The notes below the pieces were generated by a model, which saw only the letters and a list, made by a program, of their open reading frames with translations, did not search any database and had not been told where the DNA came from. A program made the translations under genes and the position numbers. Positions 18,165-25,389 of a stretch of DNA of 64,000 bases are shown here, piece after piece (the first letter of the stretch is position 1; every line of letters starts with the position of its first letter). The DNA is from Variovorax beijingensis (lineage in GTDB: Bacteria > Pseudomonadota > Gammaproteobacteria > Burkholderiales > Burkholderiaceae_C): NCBI RefSeq assembly GCF_007828835.1, contig NZ_VIVL01000001.1, positions 744,001 through 808,000 on the forward strand. The letters are read 5' to 3'.

Positions 18165-19118
18165 ATGCTGAAAAAACGCACCTTCGTTGCCGGCGCCGTC
18201 GCGGCCTTCCTGATGGCGGGTGCTGCCGCACAGGACTTCAAGAACCCCATCAGGATCGTCATTCCCTTTGCGCCCGGCGGAGCCACCGACGCGCTGGGTC
18301 GGCTGCTGGGGCCCAAGCTCGGCAAGGAGCTGTTGCAGACGGTCATCATCGACAACAAGCCGGGCGCCAGCGGCCAGATCGGCACCGCAGCGGTCAAGGC
18401 CGCGCCGCCCGACAGCGCCACCTTCTTGCTGGCCCTGGATCATTCGGTGGTGGTGGTTCCGCTGATCACGCCGACGGCGGGCTACGACGCCATGAAGGAT
18501 TTCGTCCCGGTCGGCCAAGTGGCGCGTTTTCAGTGGACCTTCGCGGTGCCCATGAGCAGTCCGGCAAAGACCTTGCCGGAGTTCGTCGAATTCGTGCGCA
18601 GGGAACCTCAGAACGGCAACTATGGCGTTCCGCTGATCGGCGGCGTGCCGGACATCATCGGTGCTGCCATCACTCGCAAGGCCAATGTGAAGATGGAAGC
18701 GATCGCCTTCGGAGGATCGGCGCAGATGATGCCGCAGCTCATAGGCGGCCAGCTGGCTTCCAGCGTGACGGGAGAGCCCGAGGGGGTGACCATGTCGCGC
18801 GGCGGCAAGGTCCGCATCCTCGCGATCTCGGGCGGCAAGCGCTCGGCGCTGCTTCCCTCGGTGCCGACATTCGAGGAACTGGGCTTCACCGGCGTGAACG
18901 TCAACAGCTTCAATGCGTTCTTCGCACCCAAGGGGTTGCCTCGGCCGCTGGCGGAAAAGTTCAACGCCGCATTGCGAACGGTGCTGAACGATCCTGAGGT
19001 CCAGGGCAGGATCAAGGACATGTCGTTGGAACTCGCGCCCACGGACCTCGACCAGTCGGCCAGCGAGCTCGCGAAGTCCTACGCGTTCTGGCGCGAAGCA
19101 GCCACGCAAAGAAAATGA
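18165..19118 (+). CDS. Second Bug/TctC-family substrate-binding protein
   Basis: A 317-residue periplasmic receptor with signal peptide ending at AGAAAQDF. It shares the family fold with its upstream neighbour (FKNPIRIVIPFAPGGATDALGRL and NGNYGVPLIGGVPDIIG) but is clearly diverged, so it is not a recent duplicate. GGGAGAC lies before the ATG. Its stop overlaps the lactonase start (ATGA at 19115-19118), tying the two together. Two receptors may widen the substrate range, or one may be a sensor. Confidence 0.93.
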   Translation: MLKKRTFVAGAVAAFLMAGAAAQDFKNPIRIVIPFAPGGATDALGRLLGPKLGKELLQTVIIDNKPGASGQIGTAAVKAAPPDSATFLLALDHSVVVVPLITPTAGYDAMKDFVPVGQVARFQWTFAVPMSSPAKTLPEFVEFVRREPQNGNYGVPLIGGVPDIIGAAITRKANVKMEAIAFGGSAQMMPQLIGGQLASSVTGEPEGVTMSRGGKVRILAISGGKRSALLPSVPTFEELGFTGVNVNSFNAFFAPKGLPRPLAEKFNAALRTVLNDPEVQGRIKDMSLELAPTDLDQSASELAKSYAFWREAATQRK

Positions 19119-20023
19119 TGCTGCGCGGCAGCCTGCCATTGCACTCCTCCGGGGTGGAATGCGAAGCCCCGCATTCCACCGGACGGAAGGGGCCGGCATT
19201 CAGCGTGCCGGCAGGAGCGTGCGATTGCCACGTGCACTTCTTCGACGCGAAGGCGCCGTTCGCTCCCGGCCCCGTACTCACGCATGGAGACGCCACCGTC
19301 GAGCACTACCGGCAGCTGCAGCGCCGGCTTCGCATCGAACGCTGCGTGCTGGTCCAGCCTTCCGGCTATGGGCGGGACAACCAGGTTCTCCTGAGGGGAT
19401 TGCAGTCGCTTGGCAACAGCGCGTGCGGGGTGGCGGTGATCGATCCGTCGGCGACCCAGTCCGAACTGGAGGTGCTGCGCGCTGCCGGCGTCGTGGGCGT
19501 GCGTTTCAACCTCGTCCAGGCAGGCGCGTCCAGCGAGCAAATGCTGGAAGACGTTGCGCGCTTGATTCGCCCCTTCGGCTGGCACATCCAGCTGCACGCG
19601 CACCCTGTCGATCTGCTGAACCTCGCCGATCGCCTGACCGCGCTGCCGGTGCCCGTGGTCATCGACCATTTCGCGCGCATCAATGCCGAGCCCGCGATGT
19701 CGGACCGCGTGAAGGCCGTCCTTCTGCGCATGATGGGCAGCGGCAATGTGTGGATGAAGATGTCGGCGCCCTACATCGCCTCGCCCGACTCCAAAGCCTA
19801 TGAAGACCTCGACGGCTTCGTCCGCCACCTTGCGGCTGAGCGCCTCGACCGGCTGGTTTGGGGAACCGACTGGCCGCACGTCACGGAGTCGAGCAAGCCG
19901 GATGACGCCGTGCTGATCAATCTGCTCGCACGATGGCTGTCCGAAGACGAGATTCGTTTGGTTCTTGTGGAGAATGCTGCTCGGCTTTATCGCTTCGCGC
20001 CGGCTTCGTTCAATGACCGCTGA
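19115..20023 (+). CDS. Amidohydrolase-2 family protein, LigI-like (2-pyrone-4,6-dicarboxylate lactonase type)
   Basis: A 302-residue TIM-barrel amidohydrolase. The N-terminal metal motif CDCHVHFFDAKAPFAP, the block GVVGVRFNLVQAG, the His strand VPVVIDHFARI and the catalytic Asp in LVWGTDWPHV match the LigI / D-galactarolactone-isomerase group, which hydrolyses or isomerises lactones of dicarboxylates. With the RraA-like aldolase it could process 2-pyrone-4,6-dicarboxylate to oxaloacetate and pyruvate, but the 4-oxalomesaconate hydratase expected between them is not here. A second ATG at 19118 is an alternative start. The 3' end overlaps the convergent aroQ-like gene by 37 nt. Confidence 0.85.
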   Translation: MMLRGSLPLHSSGVECEAPHSTGRKGPAFSVPAGACDCHVHFFDAKAPFAPGPVLTHGDATVEHYRQLQRRLRIERCVLVQPSGYGRDNQVLLRGLQSLGNSACGVAVIDPSATQSELEVLRAAGVVGVRFNLVQAGASSEQMLEDVARLIRPFGWHIQLHAHPVDLLNLADRLTALPVPVVIDHFARINAEPAMSDRVKAVLLRMMGSGNVWMKMSAPYIASPDSKAYEDLDGFVRHLAAERLDRLVWGTDWPHVTESSKPDDAVLINLLARWLSEDEIRLVLVENAARLYRFAPASFNDR

Positions 20024-20451
20024 GCAGCCGACACCGCGGCGCGCAGCGCCAGCAAATAGCTGTCGATGCCAAACCCGCAGATCTGGCCCCTGACAATTTC
20101 TGCAAACACCGAGTGGTGGCGGAAGGCTTCGCGTGCGTGGATGTTCGACATGTGCAGTTCGACCACCGGCATCGTCAGGATCGCCAAGGCATCGCGGATG
20201 CCGTAGCTGTAGTGCGTCCACGCGCCCGCGTTGATCAGCACGGCATCCACGCCGTCGGTGAAGCCTTGGTGGATGCGCTCGCACATCGCGGCCTCGCTGT
20301 TGGTCTGGAAACTCTCGACCTCGGCGCCGAGTTCGCGGCCGAGCGCCTGGAGTTGCGCATCGATTTCGGCCAGCGTGACGGTGCCGTACTGCACCGGATC
20401 GCGCTTGCCGAACATGTTGTGGTTGATGCCGTGCAGCATGAGGATCTTCAT
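19987..20451 (-). CDS. Type II 3-dehydroquinate dehydratase-like protein (divergent AroQ paralogue)
   Basis: A 154-residue protein of the AroQ family, normally interconverting 3-dehydroquinate and 3-dehydroshikimate. The lid Arg and Tyr (KRDPVQYG), the block INAGAWTHYSYGIRDAL and the catalytic His region VELHMSNIHAREAFRHHS are conserved. The usual NGPNLNLLG start is replaced by HGINHNMFG, and PGAYTH by AGAWTH, so it is not a typical housekeeping AroQ. It is the last gene of the minus-strand cluster, 15 nt after the aroE-like gene, which suggests catabolic use or a related substrate. Confidence 0.83.
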   Translation of the reverse strand: MKILMLHGINHNMFGKRDPVQYGTVTLAEIDAQLQALGRELGAEVESFQTNSEAAMCERIHQGFTDGVDAVLINAGAWTHYSYGIRDALAILTMPVVELHMSNIHAREAFRHHSVFAEIVRGQICGFGIDSYLLALRAAVSAAQRSLNEAGAKR

Positions 20452-20466
20452 GGTGTCTCCTCTTCT

Positions 20467-21288
20467 TCAGACCAGCGGGATGGTCATGCGCTCGATGAGG
20501 GCGCGCGTGTCGGGACGCACGCCACGCCACCACGCGAAGGCCTCGGCCGCCTGCTCGACCAGCATGCCGACGCCGTCGGCCAGTTGCGGCACGCCTGCGT
20601 TCCGGGCCAGGCGCAGGAACGGCGTGAGGCCTTTGCCGTAGACGAGTTCGTAGGCCAGCTTCGCGCCTTTCAGCACTTCGGCGGGCACCGGCGGCAGCTC
20701 TGCCTTCAAGCTCGCGGAGGTCGCATTGACGACGATGTCGAAGCGCTGCCGGGCAAGGTCCTCGTAGCCCGACACCATCACGCGGCCATGCGATGCGAAG
20801 CTGTCGGCCAGCGTCCTGGCGGTCGCCAGCGTGCGGTTGGCCACGACCAGTTCCGCCGGCTGCTGTGCCAGGAACGGCAGCAGCGCACCGCGCGCGGCGC
20901 CCCCGGCGCCAAGCAACAGCACGCGCGCGCCCTTCATCGCAACGCCGAGGTTGCGCGTGATGTCGTTGACCAGGCCGACCCCGTCGAAGTTGTCCGCGTA
21001 GATGCGGTCGCCCTCGAACTTCAGCGCGTTGGTGGCACCGGCCAGCTCGGCCCGCTCGAGCTTGTCGGTCGCGAGCTCGAAGGCCTGCAGCTTGAACGGC
21101 GCGGTGATGTTCATGCCGCGGCCGCCGGCGTCGCGAAACGCAAGCACGGCACCGGAAAATCCGTCGAGCGGGCCTTCGATGGCGCTGTAGTCGATGTCCT
21201 GGTTGGTCGCCTGCGCGAAGCTGCCGTGGATCATGGGCGACTTGGTGTGCCCGATGGGGTTGCCGATGACGGCGTAGCGGTCGGTCAT
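20467..21288 (-). CDS. Shikimate/quinate dehydrogenase-like protein (AroE family)
   Basis: A 273-residue protein with the AroE two-domain layout. The substrate-domain start is YAVIGNPIGHTKSPMIH, the catalytic Lys is in NITAPFKLQAF and the Asp block is NFDGVGLV (canonical NTDG). The NADP-binding loop is LLLGAGGAARGALLPF, followed by VVANRT. The Thr-to-Phe change next to the catalytic Asp and the A in ITAPFK set it apart from housekeeping AroE; quinate/shikimate dehydrogenases or AroE-like paralogues are alternatives. It starts 14 nt after the CoA-transferase stop. Confidence 0.83.
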   Translation of the reverse strand: MTDRYAVIGNPIGHTKSPMIHGSFAQATNQDIDYSAIEGPLDGFSGAVLAFRDAGGRGMNITAPFKLQAFELATDKLERAELAGATNALKFEGDRIYADNFDGVGLVNDITRNLGVAMKGARVLLLGAGGAARGALLPFLAQQPAELVVANRTLATARTLADSFASHGRVMVSGYEDLARQRFDIVVNATSASLKAELPPVPAEVLKGAKLAYELVYGKGLTPFLRLARNAGVPQLADGVGMLVEQAAEAFAWWRGVRPDTRALIERMTIPLV

Positions 21289-21302
21289 GAGCTTCGTCTC
21301 CT

Positions 21303-22526
21303 TCACTTGCTGTAGAGCACGCCATCGGCCTGCATGGCGGCGATCTGCGCGTCGCTGAAGCCCAGGCTGGCGGCGACCTCGGCGTTGTGCTCGCCGAGGT
21401 CGGGCGCCACCTGCGTCTGCGTGGTGTCGCAGTCCGAGAAGCGGAAGGGCAGGTTGGGCAGGCGGATCTTTCCCAGCGCCGGATGGTCCTGTTCGACCAC
21501 CATGCCGCGCGCCTGGATCTGCGGGTCGGCCAGCACCTCGTCGATGCGCTGGACCTTGGCGCAGGGCACATCGATGGCGTCGAGCATCTTCAGCACCTCG
21601 GCCACGGGGCGAGCCTTCACCCAGGCCCGGACGACCGGCAGGATCTCCAGCCGGTTCGCGTTGCGCCCGGCCGAGGTGTGGTAGCGCGTGGCGTCGCCGA
21701 AGCCGGCCGGCCCGGCGGTCTGCGCCACCAGCGCGGCAAAGCGCTTCCAGGCGTCGTCGACCTGCGCCGCAATCACCAGGTCGCCGTCCTGCGCACGGAA
21801 CACGCCATAGAGCGTGGAGTTGGGCATGTCGTGGCCGGTCTGCACCGGCACTTCCTTGCCGCCCGAAAGGGTGTAGCACTGCACCGCGTACTCGTGCATC
21901 GACACCAGCGTGTCGTACAGCGCCATGTCGATGTGCTGGCCGCGGCCCGACTTCACGCGGCCGAGCAGCGCGGCATTGATCGCGGCCACCGCGTGGATGC
22001 CGGTGTACATGTCGCCGAGCGAGATGCGCAGCAGCGGCGGCGCCTCGCCGGGATTGCCGACCATCTGCATGATGCCGCTCTTGGCCTCGGCGATCAGGCC
22101 GAAGCCGGCGCGGTGCGCATCGGGACCGGTGTGGCCGTAGGCCGAGATCGAGCAATACACAAGGCCGGGATTGCGCGTGGCCAGTTCCTCGTAGCCCAGG
22201 CCCAGCTTCTTCAGCGCGCCGGGGCGGTAGTTTTCGACGAACACGTCGGCGCTGTCCACCAGCTTCTGCATCAGCTCATTGCCGCGCGGGTCCTTGGTGT
22301 TGACGCACAGCCCCTTCTTGCCCATGTTCTGCTGCAGGAAGTAGCCGCTGTGGTCGCCAATGAACCAGGCGTGCTGGCGGCCGGCGTCGCCGGTGCCGGG
22401 CCGCTCGACCTTGATGACTTCGGCACCCAGTGCCCCCAGGCAGCGGCCGACGTACGGGCCGGCCAGGAAGTGGCTGTAGTCGACGACGCGGATGCCGGCC
22501 AGCGGCAGGGCTTGCTGCGCGCTCAT
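21303..22526 (-). CDS. CaiB/BaiF-family (family III) CoA-transferase
   Basis: A 407-residue CoA-transferase. The N-terminal block LAGIRVVDYSHFLAGPYVGR, the following LGAEVIKVERP and VFVENYRPGALKKLGLGYEEL are family signatures. The catalytic Asp is in RISLGDMYTGIHAV. Family III enzymes move CoA between carboxylic acids without a free intermediate. Its start overlaps the stop of the MaoC gene (ATGA), so the CoA thioester is probably the MaoC substrate. The acid is unknown. Confidence 0.92.
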   Translation of the reverse strand: MSAQQALPLAGIRVVDYSHFLAGPYVGRCLGALGAEVIKVERPGTGDAGRQHAWFIGDHSGYFLQQNMGKKGLCVNTKDPRGNELMQKLVDSADVFVENYRPGALKKLGLGYEELATRNPGLVYCSISAYGHTGPDAHRAGFGLIAEAKSGIMQMVGNPGEAPPLLRISLGDMYTGIHAVAAINAALLGRVKSGRGQHIDMALYDTLVSMHEYAVQCYTLSGGKEVPVQTGHDMPNSTLYGVFRAQDGDLVIAAQVDDAWKRFAALVAQTAGPAGFGDATRYHTSAGRNANRLEILPVVRAWVKARPVAEVLKMLDAIDVPCAKVQRIDEVLADPQIQARGMVVEQDHPALGKIRLPNLPFRFSDCDTTQTQVAPDLGEHNAEVAASLGFSDAQIAAMQADGVLYSK

Positions 22527-22978
22527 GAAGGCCTCCGCGGCACCATCACGCGGTGCTCGCCCTTTTGCACCACTTCGTCGCGCTGGTTGATCAGCTCGGA
22601 CGGCAGCACCAGGATGCCCCAGCCCGGACGGCTCTTCGATTCGCGCTTGGCGCCGACGTGGAACTTCACGCGCACCGTATCGCCCAGCTTGATCGGCCCG
22701 ACGAAGCTCCATTCCCAGCCGAGCGACATGCCGGGCATGAAGCGCATGTCGCTCTTCGTCTTGAGGCCGTCGGCGACCGACAGGCCGAACAGGCCGTGCG
22801 CAACGCGCGTGCCGAATGGCGTGGTGCGCGCATAGGCCTCGTCGGTGTGCACGGGCGTGTGGTCGCCGGTGAGGTCCGCGTAGGCCATCACGCGGGCTTC
22901 GGTCACTTCGTAGGGCGGGCTGATGCACTCCTCGCCGACGACGGCGTCGTCCCAATACTTGTCTTCGATGGTGGTCAT
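22523..22978 (-). CDS. MaoC-family enoyl-CoA hydratase/dehydratase
   Basis: A 151-residue single hot-dog domain hydratase. The hydratase-2 catalytic pair is present in TGDHTPVHTDEAYARTTPFG (Asp and His), followed by the helix AHGLFGLSVADGL. It adds water to, or removes it from, a CoA-bound enoyl or hydroxyacyl group. Overlap with the CoA-transferase gene points to action on the same CoA ester. Mesaconyl-CoA hydratase is one known relative using this pairing, but that identity is speculative here. Confidence 0.9.
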   Translation of the reverse strand: MTTIEDKYWDDAVVGEECISPPYEVTEARVMAYADLTGDHTPVHTDEAYARTTPFGTRVAHGLFGLSVADGLKTKSDMRFMPGMSLGWEWSFVGPIKLGDTVRVKFHVGAKRESKSRPGWGILVLPSELINQRDEVVQKGEHRVMVPRRPS

Positions 22979-23003
22979 GGTGTGTCTCTGTGGAATGGGT
23001 TGT

Positions 23004-23390
23004 TCAGGCGCGCGGATTGACGGCCAGGGCCTGTGCGACCGCGCCGGGGCTGGCCTGGATGAATTCGACGGCGAGGCCGTCGGGCAGGCGCAGCCAGTTG
23101 CGGCCCTGCGGCATTTCGGTGACGCCGAAGGCGCGCGCGGCGGCGAGCGCGGCTTCGAGGTCTTCGCACATCACGCCGAGGTGGCCGAGGCGGCCCTCGG
23201 GGCCTGCAAAGTCAGGCTTGGCCATGAACTGCATGCCGCCCAGCGTCCAGTACTGGATGGGGTCCTCCACCGTGCCCTGCACTTCGCGCATGGTCATGCC
23301 GCACACGTCGTGGAAGAACTTGATGTGCCAGTGGATGTCCTTCACCCAGATCGCGACATGCTCGACATAGGCTTTGGGTGCGGCGCTCAT
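23004..23390 (-). CDS. VOC-family (glyoxalase/bleomycin-resistance fold) protein
   Basis: A 128-residue single VOC domain protein. It has the beta-alpha-beta-beta-beta repeats with likely metal ligands: His in VEHVAIWVKDI, His in LGHLGVMCEDLE and Glu in DGLAVEFIQAS. VOC enzymes include dioxygenases, epimerases and lyases, so the reaction cannot be named. The ATG directly follows the stop of the upstream gene (TAAATG), and the MaoC gene follows 25 nt later, so it belongs to the operon. Confidence 0.85.
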   Translation of the reverse strand: MSAAPKAYVEHVAIWVKDIHWHIKFFHDVCGMTMREVQGTVEDPIQYWTLGGMQFMAKPDFAGPEGRLGHLGVMCEDLEAALAAARAFGVTEMPQGRNWLRLPDGLAVEFIQASPGAVAQALAVNPRA

Positions 23391-24320
23391 TTATTTCGCC
23401 TCCATGCGGCGCTCGATGCCCTTGATCGCGGCGACCAGCGTCTGGTTGACCGGCGTCGGCACGTTGTGCTTCTGGCCATTGCGCACCACCGAACCGTTGA
23501 TGAAGTCGATCTCGGTGATCGACCCCTTCTCCAGGCTCTGCAGCATCGAGGTCTTGAACTCGTACGGCAGGCCTTCGGCGGCCATCAGCCAGGCGTCGCG
23601 CGGTTCCTTGATCGACAGGCTCACGCCGCCGGCCTTGGCCACCGCCATGGCCTCGGCGACGGCCGCGATGGCCGTGGCTTCGATCTCCGGCACCGCATAA
23701 AGGCTGCCGTAGACCTGCCCCGTGATGGCGCTCAACGCGCCCGTGGACACGTTGATGAGGAGCTTGTCCCACATCACGCCCATGATGTTGCCGCTGACCT
23801 CGCAGGGCAGATCGGCGCGCTCGAACTCGGCGGCGATCGCCTTGGCGCGTTCGCTGATGGCGCCGTCGAGCTCGCCGATCACCGTGCGCTTGCCTCGCGT
23901 GCCGGCAATGATGCGGCCGGGGCCGAGCAGCACGCCGCCGACATAGGTCTTGCCGGCCAGCACATGCTCGCGGCCCACCACCTCGGACAGGATCTCTTCA
24001 TGTCCCATGCCGTTCTGCAGCGACATGACGGCCGTGCCGGGTCCGACGATGCCCTTGGCGCCTTCGATGGCCGAACGCGTGTGGAAGGACTTGACCAGCA
24101 CGATCACCAGATCGGCGGGTTCGAGGCCGCTGCTGTCCAGCGCCGCGCGAACCTTGACGACGCGCTCCGTGTCGCCGTCCTTCATGCGAAGGCCATCGCG
24201 CCTGATGGCGTCGACGTGCGCCTCGAAAGGGTCGATCAGCGTGACGTCGGACCCTGCGGCGGCGAGCGTTCCGCCAATGGCACACCCCAGTGCACCGGCG
24301 CCGAGAAAGTAGATCTTCAT
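23391..24320 (-). CDS. Ketopantoate reductase-like (ApbA/PanE family) 2-oxoacid reductase
   Basis: A 309-residue protein of the PanE/ApbA family. The Rossmann motif is KIYFLGAGALGCAIGGTLAAAG, with the family blocks LVIVLVKSFHTRSAI and GTAVMSLQNGMGHEE. The catalytic Lys is in GVMWDKLLINVST and the substrate block is EIDFINGSVV. Paralogues of PanE in catabolic operons often act on other 2-oxo or 3-hydroxy acids; its position as first gene of this CoA operon argues against a coenzyme A biosynthesis role. It is divergent from a LysR regulator. Confidence 0.87.
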   Translation of the reverse strand: MKIYFLGAGALGCAIGGTLAAAGSDVTLIDPFEAHVDAIRRDGLRMKDGDTERVVKVRAALDSSGLEPADLVIVLVKSFHTRSAIEGAKGIVGPGTAVMSLQNGMGHEEILSEVVGREHVLAGKTYVGGVLLGPGRIIAGTRGKRTVIGELDGAISERAKAIAAEFERADLPCEVSGNIMGVMWDKLLINVSTGALSAITGQVYGSLYAVPEIEATAIAAVAEAMAVAKAGGVSLSIKEPRDAWLMAAEGLPYEFKTSMLQSLEKGSITEIDFINGSVVRNGQKHNVPTPVNQTLVAAIKGIERRMEAK

Positions 24321-24360
24321 GCGTGTCTCCGTTGGAATGTCTGAACGATAGGTTTCGACC

Positions 24361-24411
24361 AACATTCCGTCCATGACATGACTGAAATGATCTACATTCC
24401 GTTTTGAAATG
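24361..24411. promoter_or_regulatory. Candidate LysR binding region between the two divergent genes
   Basis: The 88-bp gap holds two ACATTCCGT copies (24362-24370 and 24394-24402) exactly 32 bp apart, about three helical turns, and two TGAAATG copies (24383-24389 and 24405-24411). LysR tetramers commonly bind two spaced half-sites. The binding assignment is inference. Confidence 0.45.
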
Positions 24412-25371
24412 AACCTCGACGACGACACCGATGACGGCACGGCGCTGCTCAGCGTCAAGCTGCTGCGGCTCTTCGACTTGCTCTACAGCACGAACAGCGT
24501 GACGCGCGCCGCCGAGCAACTCGGCCAGAGCCAGCCGACGGTGAGCAACTGGCTCGGGCGCCTGCGCAGGCAGTTGGGGGACGAGCTGTTCGTGCGCACG
24601 GCCGCCGGCATGCAGGCCACGCCGCGTGCGGAGGAACTGATCGTGCCGGCGCGCGAAGCGCTGGCTTCGCTGCGGCGCCTGGCTGCGCCTGCGCAGGCCT
24701 TCGACCCCTCCAGTGCCACGCGGCGTTTTCGCATCTGCATGACGGACGCCAGCCACATCACGCTGCTGCCCCAGCTGCTGGCGCACGTGCGTGCCGTGGC
24801 GCCGGGGGTGAGGCTGGAAGCGGCGCGCATCGACGAGCAGAGCGCGCAGGCGCTGCAATCCGGGCAGGCGGACCTGGCCATCGGATTGGTGCCCTGGCTG
24901 GAGTCAGGCTTCTATCAGCAGGTGCTTTACCCGCAGGATTGGGTGTGCCTGGTCAACGCGCGCCATCCGCGCATCGGCGGCAAGGGCTTCAGCCTGCGCG
25001 ACTACAAGGCGGAGGCGCACGTCGGCATCGTCGGCGGCACGGGTGTTCAGCTGCTGGAGGCGGCCTTGCTGCGGCAACGCGTGGCACGCCGCATCCTGCT
25101 GGAACTTCCGGGCTTCCTGGGCCTGGCCGCCATCGTGTCGACGACGGACCTGATTGCCACCGTGCCGCGCCACATCGGCGAGACGCTGGCGCGCACCGGC
25201 GAGCTCAAGGTGTTCGATTGCCCGGTGCCGGTTCCGCCCTTCACCGTCAAGCAGCACTGGCATGCGCGCTACCACCAGGACCCAGCCAACCGCTGGCTTC
25301 GGGGACTGTGCGAAGACTTGTTTGCGAAGAGGGCTGCCAGGTCGACGCCGAAGCGCAATCGCGTGCCCTGA
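24409..25371 (+). CDS. LysR-family transcriptional regulator of the divergent CoA/AroE operon
   Basis: A 320-residue LysR regulator with an N-terminal winged HTH (RLFDLLYSTNSVTRAAEQLGQ, then SQPTVSNWLGRLRRQLGDELFVRT). Its effector domain is the PBP2 type (NodD/LinR-like subgroup by its KQHWHARYHQDP ending). It lies back to back with the panE-like gene, the usual position for a LysR activator of that operon. The ligand is probably a pathway intermediate. The ATG at 24409 lies inside the candidate operator region, so the regulator may autoregulate. Confidence 0.9.
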   Translation: MNLDDDTDDGTALLSVKLLRLFDLLYSTNSVTRAAEQLGQSQPTVSNWLGRLRRQLGDELFVRTAAGMQATPRAEELIVPAREALASLRRLAAPAQAFDPSSATRRFRICMTDASHITLLPQLLAHVRAVAPGVRLEAARIDEQSAQALQSGQADLAIGLVPWLESGFYQQVLYPQDWVCLVNARHPRIGGKGFSLRDYKAEAHVGIVGGTGVQLLEAALLRQRVARRILLELPGFLGLAAIVSTTDLIATVPRHIGETLARTGELKVFDCPVPVPPFTVKQHWHARYHQDPANRWLRGLCEDLFAKRAARSTPKRNRVP

Positions 25372-25389
25372 CTCCCTGCCGCGCAGCCA

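Noticed and set aside
17166..19118. Recent duplication of the two Bug genes
   Set aside because: They share the fold, but the sequences differ throughout and the leaders are unrelated, so they are ancient paralogues.
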